A stretch of DNA of 64,000 nucleotides, taken from Pseudofabraea citricarpa. Its lineage: Eukaryota; Ascomycota; Leotiomycetes; Helotiales; Dermateaceae. The first letter of the stretch is position 1; each line of letters starts with the position of its first letter. The position numbers were made by a program, and so were the translations under genes. The DNA lies in the NCBI GenBank assembly GCA_029641185.1, contig JAPWGK010000034.1, forward strand, positions 298,384 through 362,383, in the 5' to 3' direction. The notes under the pieces are model-generated. The model was not told the DNA's origin, did no database searches, and saw only the letters and a program-made list of their open reading frames with translations. This document shows positions 50,335 through 62,002 of this stretch, in pieces.

Positions 50335-52065
50335 ATGGCTGAAGAGAGAGAGACAGATCCATTGTTGAGTTGCGATAATTCTCGCCAGTCATCATCCAGT
50401 TCAACCACAGAATCACAATCTGGCCAACAGTCTACTGATAATAATGATAAGCCTATCTTCCGACACACTTTACGTGTTATCGTTCTGATAGCGAGCGTCC
50501 TTCTGATATCAGATCTTGCTGGCTATGCAGCCTTTGCTCCTCAGCTTGACATTTATGAGGGCATTATTTGCCGGCAGTATTACTCGACAAGTGATCACAT
50601 CGACCGGGAGAAATGCAAGGTCGAGCCTGTGCAAAGCGAACTCGCTCTGATCAATGGCTGGTCGGACACTTTTCCAACGATCCCAGGTAGGACCTCTAAA
50701 TACATGGAGCACTTCTTATATTTCACAAATCTTATGCAATATTTCCAGGAATTCTTTTAGCACTTCCATATGGAGCTCTGGCAGACCAAATCGGCCGCAA
50801 ACCAGTCTTGTTGTTGGGAATGATTGGCTGTCTGCTAGGTGAGGCTTGGATCAGAATTGTCTGTAAGTCCTGATTCCCAATATTAACAGTATCCTACAAC
50901 GCAAGCCTTGCTAATTTTCGAAACACAGGCTGGCTTTCGCCAATAATTCCAATTAGGGCAGTTTGGTTTTCGGCTCTGTCGCCGTTGATCGGGGGCGGAG
51001 CTCAGACTGTATCATCATTGATGTTTGTTATGATTGCAGACATCTGTTCAGTGGAAAGAAGGTATGTCAAAGTATTTATACAAGATTAGCCAATAGACTT
51101 TAATACCTTTCTAGAACAACTGCGTTCTCCCAGCTCTCTGCGGCCGTTTTAATTCCAGAAGTCATTGCTGTCCCCATAAGCGCCGCCCTAATGTCTTACA
51201 GCTCTTGGTTGCCATTCATGATCAGCTATGCTTTGTATTTGATCGGCTTTTCGATTGCCCTTTGCGTCCCGGAAACATTACAAGCAAAAAGGAAAGAGCT
51301 CCTGCTGGTGGATGAAACAACACCACTTCAAGGCAATAAAACCAAATTTAATCGAGAGCATATCTTGGACCGATTTCGTGTGGAGCTCCTCAAGGTACAG
51401 ACTTCGATAAGCGCTGTACGACGGGATTCTAACATTATTCTCGTTCTTTTCTGCTTTCTCATTTCCTGTCTAGGAAGGCAAGCCATTCCATTGATTCTGC
51501 AATATGGACCGAAGAAATTTCACTGGACAATTGCTCAGGTAACGAGTCCCAGGGAACTATTCTACCCTTGATTCTGCTAACCTTATAGACATCATATCTT
51601 ATGTCTCTCCGCGGCAGTGTCAACCTGCTCTTACTATTTGTCCTCTTACCTGCCATATCTGAGTTCCTATCTGCCAAGTTAAAGTTGGATCCATCAATGA
51701 AGGATAAGCGACTCACTCAAGGTGGTATGACATTACTTTTAGCAGGATCGGCTCTGATCTTCTTTGCTGCATCGCCTGCAGTTTTCGTCCTTGGTCTGGT
51801 TATCCGGGCTTTGGGTTCCTCGTTTCAGATTACTGCAAGAAGTCTCATTACTTCAATGGTTGACCAGCATTTGTTGGGGACGGTCTATACCGCTATTGCT
51901 GCTGTAACCTCAGCAGGTATGCTAGTAGCTGGACCATTGATGGCATATACTTTCAAGTGGGGGATGCTGCTGGATGGAATTTGGTTGGGAATGCCCTTTT
52001 TAGTTGCTGCCGGTCTTTATGCAGTGGGACTTCTATTGATTTCTCTGACTAGACTAGATCGCTAA
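50335..52065 (+). CDS. MFS drug/metabolite exporter-like transporter
   Basis: Exons are 50335-50686, 50749-50862, 50929-51061, 51115-51538 and 51589-52065, giving 499 residues. An acidic, Ser-rich cytosolic N-terminus precedes about twelve helices. Motif A-like ALADQIGRKPVLLLG follows helix 2, and a central cytosolic loop separates the two halves. No sugar-porter signature is present. The look is of a drug:H+ antiporter-type or UMF-like exporter, as often found in secondary-metabolite clusters. It is divergent from the ABC exporter and converges on UstYa candidate 2, whose stop codon lies only 43 bp away. Export of the RiPP product or an intermediate is inferred from position. Confidence 0.8.
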
Positions 52066-52108
52066 TTTCAATTCTCAACGAGGGATATGATTTTTATGGT
52101 CTAGGAAG

Positions 52109-53148
52109 CTATTCTACATGATGGTGATGAGAATTTGAGGGCTCTGTTATATAATCTTCCGGAGCGTGGCTTTCCATGTACTCATCCAACGATTGCTAGG
52201 TGCAAATGTTAGAATATTCTTTTGTTTTGTGATTGAGATAGTACAGAAACTACTCACTCGTTTTGCACACTTATGAGGAACTTCATATCCACTGATTGTC
52301 CCTCTCAGAGCACCCTTTCCAGTAGGGTACTCCAGTGTCATATCCATGTGGCACAGAATTATTTGACGAAGATAGTCGTAACAATGCGCCTTGTGGATGA
52401 GTCGTACCTCATCCGGTGAAAATCTTTCCTTGGTCATATCGACCTGCATTCCTATCAAAGTGCTGCGATTTTGTAGTTGATCCCAAAATTCATCGCGGAG
52501 CATTCTCTAAAGATAATTATCAGCGTTATGTCAACCTAGCTCCTTTTTGTTTCCAAGAAGAGAAATGAATGTATTTTCATACAATACAATGATACTGATG
52601 AGCCCAGCTAACGCCATAACGATCAAACCCTCCATCAAAGGGTGCTCCGGCAGGGAGATTAAAATGCTCTGGATTTTCAATTATCGTAAACCCTCGCGCT
52701 TTTGGCAAATCGGCATCCCATAAAGCATCTGTTTCAGGGGTTGGGAAAAGATCTAGAGGTTGAAACGTTCTCATTTCATATTGTTCTTTTATGGATTGAG
52801 TTAGATGAGAATCGACAAGAGCAAAAACAACCAATCTCGAAAGAATAACTTACTCTCGGGGAAGACGGTATTTTGTTCATAGGAATGCGAATGGCTTCGT
52901 TCTCTTACCATGGAAAATATCGCTGCCAAACCAGCGAGGTTCATAACGAACAGTGCGACCCAAAAATACATAATCCATCTGTGTTTCTTGGGAACTATGT
53001 CTAGCCCAAGTTCGTCTTCGTCGCTGCGATCATTCTGATCTGAAGTCTCAACTTTAGAATACGTCGTTCTTGCAATAGGTGCTTGCCCGCCCCAATGATT
53101 TCGAGTTAGAGATTTCCAACGCATGAATGTCCGATGATAATTTAGCAT
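52109..53148 (-). CDS. UstYa-family oxidative cyclase candidate 2 (DUF3328)
   Basis: Exons are 52854-53148, 52583-52785, 52258-52506 and 52109-52195, giving 277 residues. The first ATG in frame is at 53148. A polar N-terminus is followed by one membrane helix (WIMYFWVALFVMNLAGLAAI). Both metal motifs are present: H161-x2-H164-C165 (WAHQYHC) and H204-x2-H207-C208 (HKAHCYDYLRQ). The stretch LEYPTGKGALRGTISGYEVP before HKC is typical of the C-terminal part. It should act in the secretory pathway on the Kex2-released core peptides. All active motifs are intact, and the gene is on the same strand as UstYa candidate 3. Confidence 0.9.
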
Positions 53149-53773
53149 CGCCAGTCTATTGGAATGTTTGAAGTTGGGTTTATTCAAGAAAGCTACCCGA
53201 GATGTGAACAGTCCCTATGAAGAATAAAAATGAGCATGAAACTTGTAGAATGCCGAATTTGTTCTTGTTTAGAACGGAAGAAACCATGAAATCCCAGGTT
53301 CTGAGGTCTTGGAGTATGTTAAGAAAACGCAGTTGGCCTGATTTGGTGTGCTCGGGATTTTGATGCTTACATACCTACTTTTCTCTACGGGTTGTGATAA
53401 AACGCCGGTAATACACGACAATCGCCCGCCATCTGCCCCGGTGGCAATCTAGGTTAATTTTGGGTAATTTCATTGCAAGGCGATATCCCGTCTCTGATTT
53501 GCCGTCGATATTACTTTAAGTTGGTCTAAAATGAAATCGCTTTAGTGCATTTTCTCTTCTCAGCACTAATTTCCAAATCACTCGCAGAAAAGAAATGGAG
53601 AGGTATCCAAGATCATCTTAATCTCTAATGTAATTCAGAAAGCTCGGTCATTTTCTGTACCCAATTCAACTGGATGGTGTTGAATTTAAATAAATCAAAC
53701 GTCAAATTATTTTTATTTCTTCGCTGTGCGCAAGAGAGATTCTAATCGCTCAATTGACATTGGTATTCCATTA

Positions 53774-53808
<35 letters not shown>

Positions 53809-53833
53809 TACTCGTAATGGAAATGGTAGAAAA
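53149..53833. other. Intergenic with long C homopolymer
   Basis: This interval is the promoter of UstYa candidate 2 and the 3' flank of candidate 3. It contains an uninterrupted run of 31 C at 53775-53805. Confidence 0.6.
53775..53805. repeat. 31-nt poly(C) homopolymer
   Basis: An unbroken C run (poly-G on the minus strand) begins 29 bp beyond the stop codon of UstYa candidate 3. It may be a hypermutable tract, a G-quadruplex former, or an assembly artefact. Confidence 0.8.
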
Positions 53834-54912
53834 TTACCCCTCGACTGTGTTTTCCTCTCGATGCGGAGGCCACGGGTTTGATGGTGGCCGCACTATAGCC
53901 TCGGGAGCAGCTTGATGCTGCTTTGTCCACTCCAAGATGCTGTCCCAATTTCGACATTCATGCTTAACATTAAAGTTTGCAAATGGAAGTTCCTGTCTGT
54001 CCACCCATTGCCATGTTACGAGAGATATGTCGCCCTGGCACATGGCGCTTTCACGCAGAACCTCGATGCAGTGGTCTAGAAAATCCATTCATTAGTAAGA
54101 AACAACAAGATGAGCTAATGAACGGCTTCTGCCAGGTTCATAATTTTAACTAACCTACGTGTTGCCATCGAAGCTGCTCAGTTTCATGGGTATCGTAGTA
54201 GTCACGGAATATGTACATTCGAATGAAGTCCCTAGGTCTTATTAATAACAAATTGGATCGTGTTGAGCTGAACTTACAAGCAATGAACATGGTGGAAAAC
54301 CTCTAGCGTTGCCATATAGCCACTACCGTCTGCTAACTCAATTGATGTTTGGTTGATTTTATCCAGATCTTCTTTAGAAACTGCGATGTTTCTCCCTATT
54401 TTTGCCGCAGCATTAGTGTTCTGTAAGAGCTTCGTTGGATTCGGTATGTCATTACATTTTGTGATATCTTCCCATGCTAAGGTTTGTTCCGGTCGGGGCT
54501 TGCCCATATAGATATTTGTTGAGTCGATTGTTGTATTGGTTTCAACAACTTCATACTTAACGGCCTCCCTCGCGGGTGCTATATATAACATAAATAAGTC
54601 AGTTTTCACTTCACTGGCGTATTTTAGTGATGGATTGGAATGCACTCAACAGTAGATGAGATCAAGTGGACCAGGAAGTGATGAATCTATCTTAGGACAC
54701 TCTGTGCGTAGACGTAGACTTCTCCAGAGTAGATTTGAAGTCCAGATCAAATTGACCACGCATCCAAGAACCAAAAATATTAAAAGTTTGCGGTGCCCAG
54801 TCTGTCTACTTGAGTAGAAATGGTACTCTGTGTTGTCATTCAGTAATTTTTCGTCGTCTCCGTTATCTGTGCTCTCGTCTTCGAAGTCGGACTGAAGTTT
54901 TGGAGAAGCCAT
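53834..54912 (-). CDS. UstYa-family oxidative cyclase candidate 3 (DUF3328)
   Basis: Exons are 54651-54912, 54278-54578, 54155-54231 and 53834-54075, giving 293 residues. An acidic N-terminal tail precedes one membrane helix (KLLIFLVLGCVVNLIWTSNL). The lumenal part has PAREAVKYEVVETN and GKPRPEQTLAWEDI. The two motifs are H183-x2-H186-C187 (FHHVHCL) and H212-x2-H215-C216 (QHVDHCIEVLRE). The C-terminal HECRNWDSILEW is also family-like. It is transcribed divergently from the RiPP precursor through a 398-bp shared promoter that carries a TCCCGCGGGG palindrome. That arrangement makes it the most likely primary modifying enzyme for the precursor. Confidence 0.9.
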
Positions 54913-55071
54913 TATCTTAATTGAGCCAACAAATTGAAAACTGGTTCGAAATTTTTGTTTCTCAAAAAGTGTAACTTGAATCTCCTACTACTGTCTATAC
55001 ATTTGAATGTTAACTATTCACTTAGTAAGACTAGCGAGCCAACCAAAAAACGGTCATAAACATCTATGAAA

Positions 55072-55081
55072 TCCCGCGGGG
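55072..55081. promoter_or_regulatory. TCCCGCGGGG near-palindrome, copy 3
   Basis: It matches the two sites upstream of UstYa candidate 1 in nine of ten bases, preceded by AAA as in copy 2. It lies about 160 bp from the UstYa 3 start and 230 bp from the precursor start. Confidence 0.5.
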
Positions 55082-55212
55082 TAGTTGAGGTGCCACAAAA
55101 GTTCCCGGGATTTGGAATGTCTATCTATCGATCAACCAACGAAACAAAGGGGTTATTCGGCATTTGATTCTATCTCATTATACTCACTGCCTATAGCTTT
55201 TGTGAATTATAC

Positions 55213-55218
55213 TATAAA
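55213..55218 (+). promoter_or_regulatory. TATA box of RiPP precursor
   Basis: TATAAA within ACTATAAATTCG, about 93 bp upstream of the precursor ATG. The position is reasonable, the assignment tentative. Confidence 0.35.
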
Positions 55219-55310
55219 TTCGATATGGCTAGAAATCTTCTTTCTCTCGTCACAATTTGCCATCTTTTCAGAACCTTAAATCAATTGACATAGAGGGTTA
55301 GCCAGTCACA

Positions 55311-55781
55311 ATGCATCTAAACATCATTATTCCAACCCTGGTCCTTGGCCAGTTGGCATTGGCACTTCCTGCTCCCAACTCAAATGGTAAGTTAGTTCAA
55401 TGCAATCAAGTTCATATGCTAAGATAGCAAAAAGTCGAGATGGTAGAGAAGCGCGCCGAGGAAGTTACAGACTGGATCTACCCTCCCCCAGACCGCAAGG
55501 CAAAACGTGACGAAGAGGTCTCCGAGGAGGTCCCCTGGATCTATCCCCCTCCTGATCGCAAGTCTAAGCGTGACGAGGAAGTCTCCGACTGGATCTATCC
55601 TCCACCCGATCGTAAGGTCAAGCGCGACGAGGAAGTCTCCGACTGGATTTACCCTCCACCTGATCGCAAGTCTAAGCGTGATGAGGAGGTCTCTGACTGG
55701 ATATATCCTCCACCAGATCGCAAGTCGAAGCGTGATGAAGAGGTCTCCGACTGGATCTACCCTCCACCTGACCGCAAGTAA
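55311..55781 (+). CDS. Dikaritin-type RiPP precursor with six WIYPPPDRK cores
   Basis: Exons are 55311-55386 and 55435-55781, with a 48-nt intron (GTAAGT...AAAAG), giving 140 residues. A signal peptide (LNIIIPTLVLGQLALA) is followed by LPAP and a short leader. Then come six repeats, each opened by a Kex2-type KR: DEEVSD (variants AEEVTD and DEEVSEEVP) plus the invariant WIYPPPDRK and one variable residue (A, S or V). Cores are encoded at 55473-55499, 55536-55562, 55590-55616, 55644-55670, 55698-55724 and 55752-55778. Spacing is 63, then 54 nt four times. The last core ends directly at the stop. A secreted, Kex2-cut repeat precursor next to UstYa genes is the hallmark of ustiloxin/asperipin-type RiPPs. 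Tyr in the core is the probable cross-link site; the true core limits are unknown. Confidence 0.93.
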
Positions 55782-56239
55782 ATCTACGTTGAGGTATCTC
55801 TTGCTATTGGGGTACACAGGGTATGATGATGGAACAAATTTGATTGTACTTTTATATAGTTGATAGCAATGGAGCAGCTAGATTGCCATCGATATATACT
55901 AGTTAGGAGAGGCTATGAGGATCTAAGTTGAGAAGAGAATACACTCGTTTACAGATGCCCCGAATGACTATCTGGTGTTACTCACTTAATTTGAACAACA
56001 GACATCCATCACCTCTAGTAATTAATCAATTCCGAGGCAAGTATCGGATCCTTGCGTGACCTTGAAAATAATAATTAAGAGGGTTCTAAGCTATTAGCTT
56101 CCAGAGATCGTGTCAAAGATGGACGTATCACATAAATATTCAGCGCTAATCTAAACTGAGAGTAATAGTATTATAGTAACAATTATGCTACTTTAACCAT
56201 AATCGATATACCTGTCTAAAGCCTCAAAACGAGCATGAT
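55782..56239. other. Intergenic, no gene seen
   Basis: This is the 3' flank of the precursor and of the converging sugar-porter gene. No modifying-enzyme gene is hidden here. Confidence 0.45.
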
Positions 56240-57969
56240 CTATGCGACCTCCTCTCTATGCTCAACCACACTTGCATTCGCCATCTTATTTCCTTTCACA
56301 TCAGCATTTGCAACCTCAGCTAGATCGATGGCATTTTCTCCATCGAAAAACTTAGCGATTTCCTCCAGTGGTGTGTACCTTGTCTCAACGATGAAGAAAT
56401 AAACAATCGCAATTTCGAAAGCGAGGAAGACGCAGTAGAAAAGGTAATACTTCCATGCCAATGCTTCCAGTGCCACAGCATTGACATACTGGTTGAAAAA
56501 CAAAGCAGCCGTCACACAGAAGTTTAGCCACGTGAACCCTTTAGCGCGGATCCCGTAAGGTAGAATTTCTGTCGTGTACGAGGCTAGGAGACCGGATCTG
56601 TAAAGGAATAGCATTAGTATATTGTTATTGAGTGAGGTTATGATATCTGATAATATGATTAATTCGTCATGGGAACTTACTTGAAGTCATAAAAGAAGCC
56701 ATAAACAAAAATCATAAACACAAAACCAACACCGAGACCATCAGCTGGCTGTGCAGCATATCGAGCCGAGATTATAGTCCAGATGTTGAAAGCAACAAAA
56801 GTTCCGATGGTCGAGATGAGATAGATAGATCTTCTCCCAACCCTATCCACGAAGAATGACATGAAGATATTCGTAAAAAGGCCCCAAGTCTTCAATCCAC
56901 CGTTGATCCCCAGTTGAGTTTGAGGGCTGGTAATTCCAATGTTGTTCATAACCTGATAAAGATAATACGAGATAAGGCCATTACCAGACCATTGCGAGAA
57001 GAATCCAACCGCTGTGATAATGCCGATTCTCTTCCGGTTCCCCTTGGTGCGCACAAGGTCGAGCCAAGAATTAGCTTCTGCTTCTTTGTCCAACGCGATT
57101 GCGGTCCGGATCTCGGAAAATTCAAGTTGGACAAACTCATCCTTGTCGTTGTCGTCGGCATGATAGTGCGCCAGGATTCGAAGTGCTTCTTCCGTTCTCT
57201 CTTTGTTCAGTAACCATCTTGGGCTTTCTGGGATCCACCACATCATGACCAGAATAATAACCGAGCAGATGGATTGCAGCAAACTAGGAAGTCTCCAGGA
57301 CCAGTCATTCTTTGTACAACGATCATGTAATTAGCCACATGAGTTTTGATGAGTCTCTGAAAAAGTTCTTACTTTTATTTGCAGCGTACCGTAAGTAGTC
57401 CACGAAGCAATAAATGCGCCAGAGTGATACGAAGCACCACTCAAAGTAACCAGAATCGCACGATCCTGAGGATGAGCAATCTCAGCGATGAGAAGCGGAG
57501 CCGAGCCGACGACAATACAGTCGCCAAACCCAAGCAACAACCTAGCAGCAACGAACATGCCGAAATTCTGTGCACCGGTCTGCAAGCCGACTGCAAGTAA
57601 CATGATCAAACAACCGACGACGATGCCGGATTTTCGGCCAAACCGATCCACTATGATGGGGACGAAAAAGAGACCGATCAGTGAACCGAGGCTCATCGAT
57701 GCGTTGAACAGTCCTAAGATTGATCCTTTTGGCTCGTGGAAGTAGTCGCGCCAGTAACTAAGTGTTTGCAGCCCATTCATCATCGAGCCGTCAAAGCCAT
57801 TGGCAGTATTGGTCAAGATTAGAATGACAATATAGATATATAGTCGGCGTAGATTCGTGTTCTTCCACCAAGCTACGCGAGGAAATGTTCGCCCGGCAAA
57901 CAAAAAGTGGCCTTTGGGAGGCTTTTCGGGCTTGATCGCCTGATGGTGTCGTGAACGAGTAATCTTCAT
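56240..57969 (-). CDS. MFS sugar-porter family transporter
   Basis: Exons are 57373-57969, 56681-57309 and 56240-56597, giving 527 residues; the in-frame ATG is at 57969. Hallmarks are ANGFDGSMMNGLQTL in helix 1, DRFGRKSGIVVG, RLLLGFGDCIVV, PESPRWLLNKERTEEAL, DRVGRRSIYL and VETRYTPLEEI near the end. It resembles the lactose/cellobiose/xylo-oligomer permease branch of fungal sugar porters. It lies downstream of, and on the same strand as, a GH43 enzyme without a signal peptide, so import of a short hemicellulose oligomer is plausible. It sits at the right edge of the RiPP cluster but is more likely part of sugar metabolism. Confidence 0.87.
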
Positions 57970-58582
57970 CCTGATACAGAGTAGAGGTGTGAGCAAGATT
58001 AAGGTTAGATTGTGCAATCTTAGGCTTTGGAAGATTCTCAAACTGCAGAGGAAGGCCGATGAGAATATATGTACGCTGTTGGAACATACGTGTTAGATAT
58101 CACACATCTACTGCGCACAAACAGATAACAGATATAAAAGCGATTATGGAATAGACAGTCAGTTCCCTAATCTTGGCTCGGTATGAGGTTACAGTCAAGC
58201 ATGCAGTTAATTAACCATGTGGGCTTCTATTCGTGCATCTCGTCCCGCCATACCGGTTAAGTCCATCGCTTGTGAAGTACAAGACTGGTCGCTTATGGCG
58301 TATGGCACTTATCAGTGTTCCCCTCATACCCCACCTTATACATCGGTACTGATTATGCGTATCTTTGACCAGTCCTACTTGTGCCACGAGTCGATCTTTT
58401 CTCCAGCTGGCTTGGTCCAATTTAGCCTGTAATTCATAGCCGCCTCGGCATCCACCTAGCCGTGGCTCTGCCCAGGACATTTGCTCTTCGGCTAATTTAG
58501 GTACTTCATACCAGACATGAATTTGACGTCGACAAGATGTTGGGCAACAGGGCATAGTCGAATTTGATGGCTTCTTACTAAT
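57970..58582. other. Intergenic, promoter of the sugar-porter gene
   Basis: Only short unsupported frames occur here, for example at 58211-58555. Confidence 0.4.
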
Positions 58583-61076
<2,494 letters not shown>

Positions 61077-61204
61077 GCCCTCGTAGCTCAATGGTAGAGT
61101 AAGTAACCACCCAATCACGACACGGTGTCGAGCAGCATCTAACATACCCAACAGGCGCGTCACTAGTAATGACGAGGTTGCCGGTTCGATTCCGTCCGAG
61201 GGCA
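61077..61204 (+). tRNA. tRNA-Thr(AGT) with a D-arm intron
   Basis: The acceptor arms GCCCTCG (61077-61083) and CGAGGGC (61197-61203) pair perfectly; the discriminator is A61204. The anticodon stem CGTCA/TGACG (61158-61162/61170-61174) holds the loop CTAGTAA with anticodon AGT. The B box GGTTCGATTCC and A box TAGCTCAATGG are intact. The D-stem GCTC/GAGC forms only if 61099-61154 (56 nt) is removed. That insert starts GTAAGT, contains CTAAC and ends ACAG, so it resembles a spliceosomal intron, and it is not at the canonical position after base 37. One mismatch (C-U) is present in the T-stem. The gene is convincing; the mode of intron removal is unknown. Confidence 0.85.
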
Positions 61205-62002
61205 TCTGCCCCTTCGAGTATTCACTTTTTTATCCTTTTTGCCATCGGAGGATTCATCAAGTTTTTTGTTTTTTTGGGTGTCTGGAAAGGAAGGTTCGTG
61301 GTTGAAATGTTGTGTGGGTTAGCGATAGATGATTTGGCGTTTCGGTTACGTAAGGAGGCGGGGGGATCGCATTGTGGAGTCCTCACTTGCATAGTATTTT
61401 CTTTATGCGCTTTATGTATGCTTCTTACCAAGCTTGGTACGCTCGCTGCAGATATACAGGAAGCGAACAGATTTTCTGCATGCGATACAGCAAACGCGAT
61501 CTTGTTGTAGAAGAGATAAGAAGAGCCTTCATTTTAGCAATTTGCACTCCTAGAAGCTAGTACAGGACTGTATGTAAACAGCGAACTCGGTTGAAACACC
61601 TCAGCTTTTCTTCAGCCCAGACTTGTAGAGGAACACAATCATCGCGCTTGGTCTTATTTCTCGGAATCATATAACAAACAAGCTGCGAATCCGAGTGTAT
61701 TACTTTAGTTCTTCTATACCTAGGTTTTTAAGGCTATTTCGTCAGTATCGAACTTGTAGATAAAACAGCCTGACGTATAAGATGATGCCGAATTAAGTAA
61801 GCCACGCCGAAGGTCAACAGCACGAAGAACACTAGGTTTTTTTATCAACTCTATCAACCACGCAAAGAGCAGCGTTCGCATGACATGGCATCACGCAAAC
61901 CAAGCGAGTGTAAAAGTCTGCACCAGCGAAAGAGGTATATATACGTAGGCACAAAGCCGAAAATAATCATTAACATTCATTATCATAAGGCACGATCCAC
62001 GC
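61205..62002. other. Intergenic, no gene seen
   Basis: A T-rich tract follows the tRNA (about 61228-61275), as expected for Pol III termination. No coding exon is supported. Confidence 0.45.

Larger units (their letters stand above)
54913..55310. promoter_or_regulatory. Shared promoter of UstYa 3 and RiPP precursor
   Basis: This divergent 398-bp promoter holds the palindrome at 55072-55081, a related TTCCCGGGA near 55102-55110, and a TATAAA at 55213-55218, about 93 bp before the precursor ATG. Confidence 0.6.

Noticed and set aside
55440..55781. The 54-bp periodic repeat as a plain minisatellite
   Set aside because: Protein-level core identity with synonymous changes, KR at each border and neighbouring UstYa genes point to a processed precursor.
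55419..55817. Antisense open frame of about 130 codons opposite the RiPP precursor
   Set aside because: It is a by-product of the repeated codons on the plus strand and has no start context or domain; the plus-strand frame has a signal peptide, an intron and Kex2 sites.
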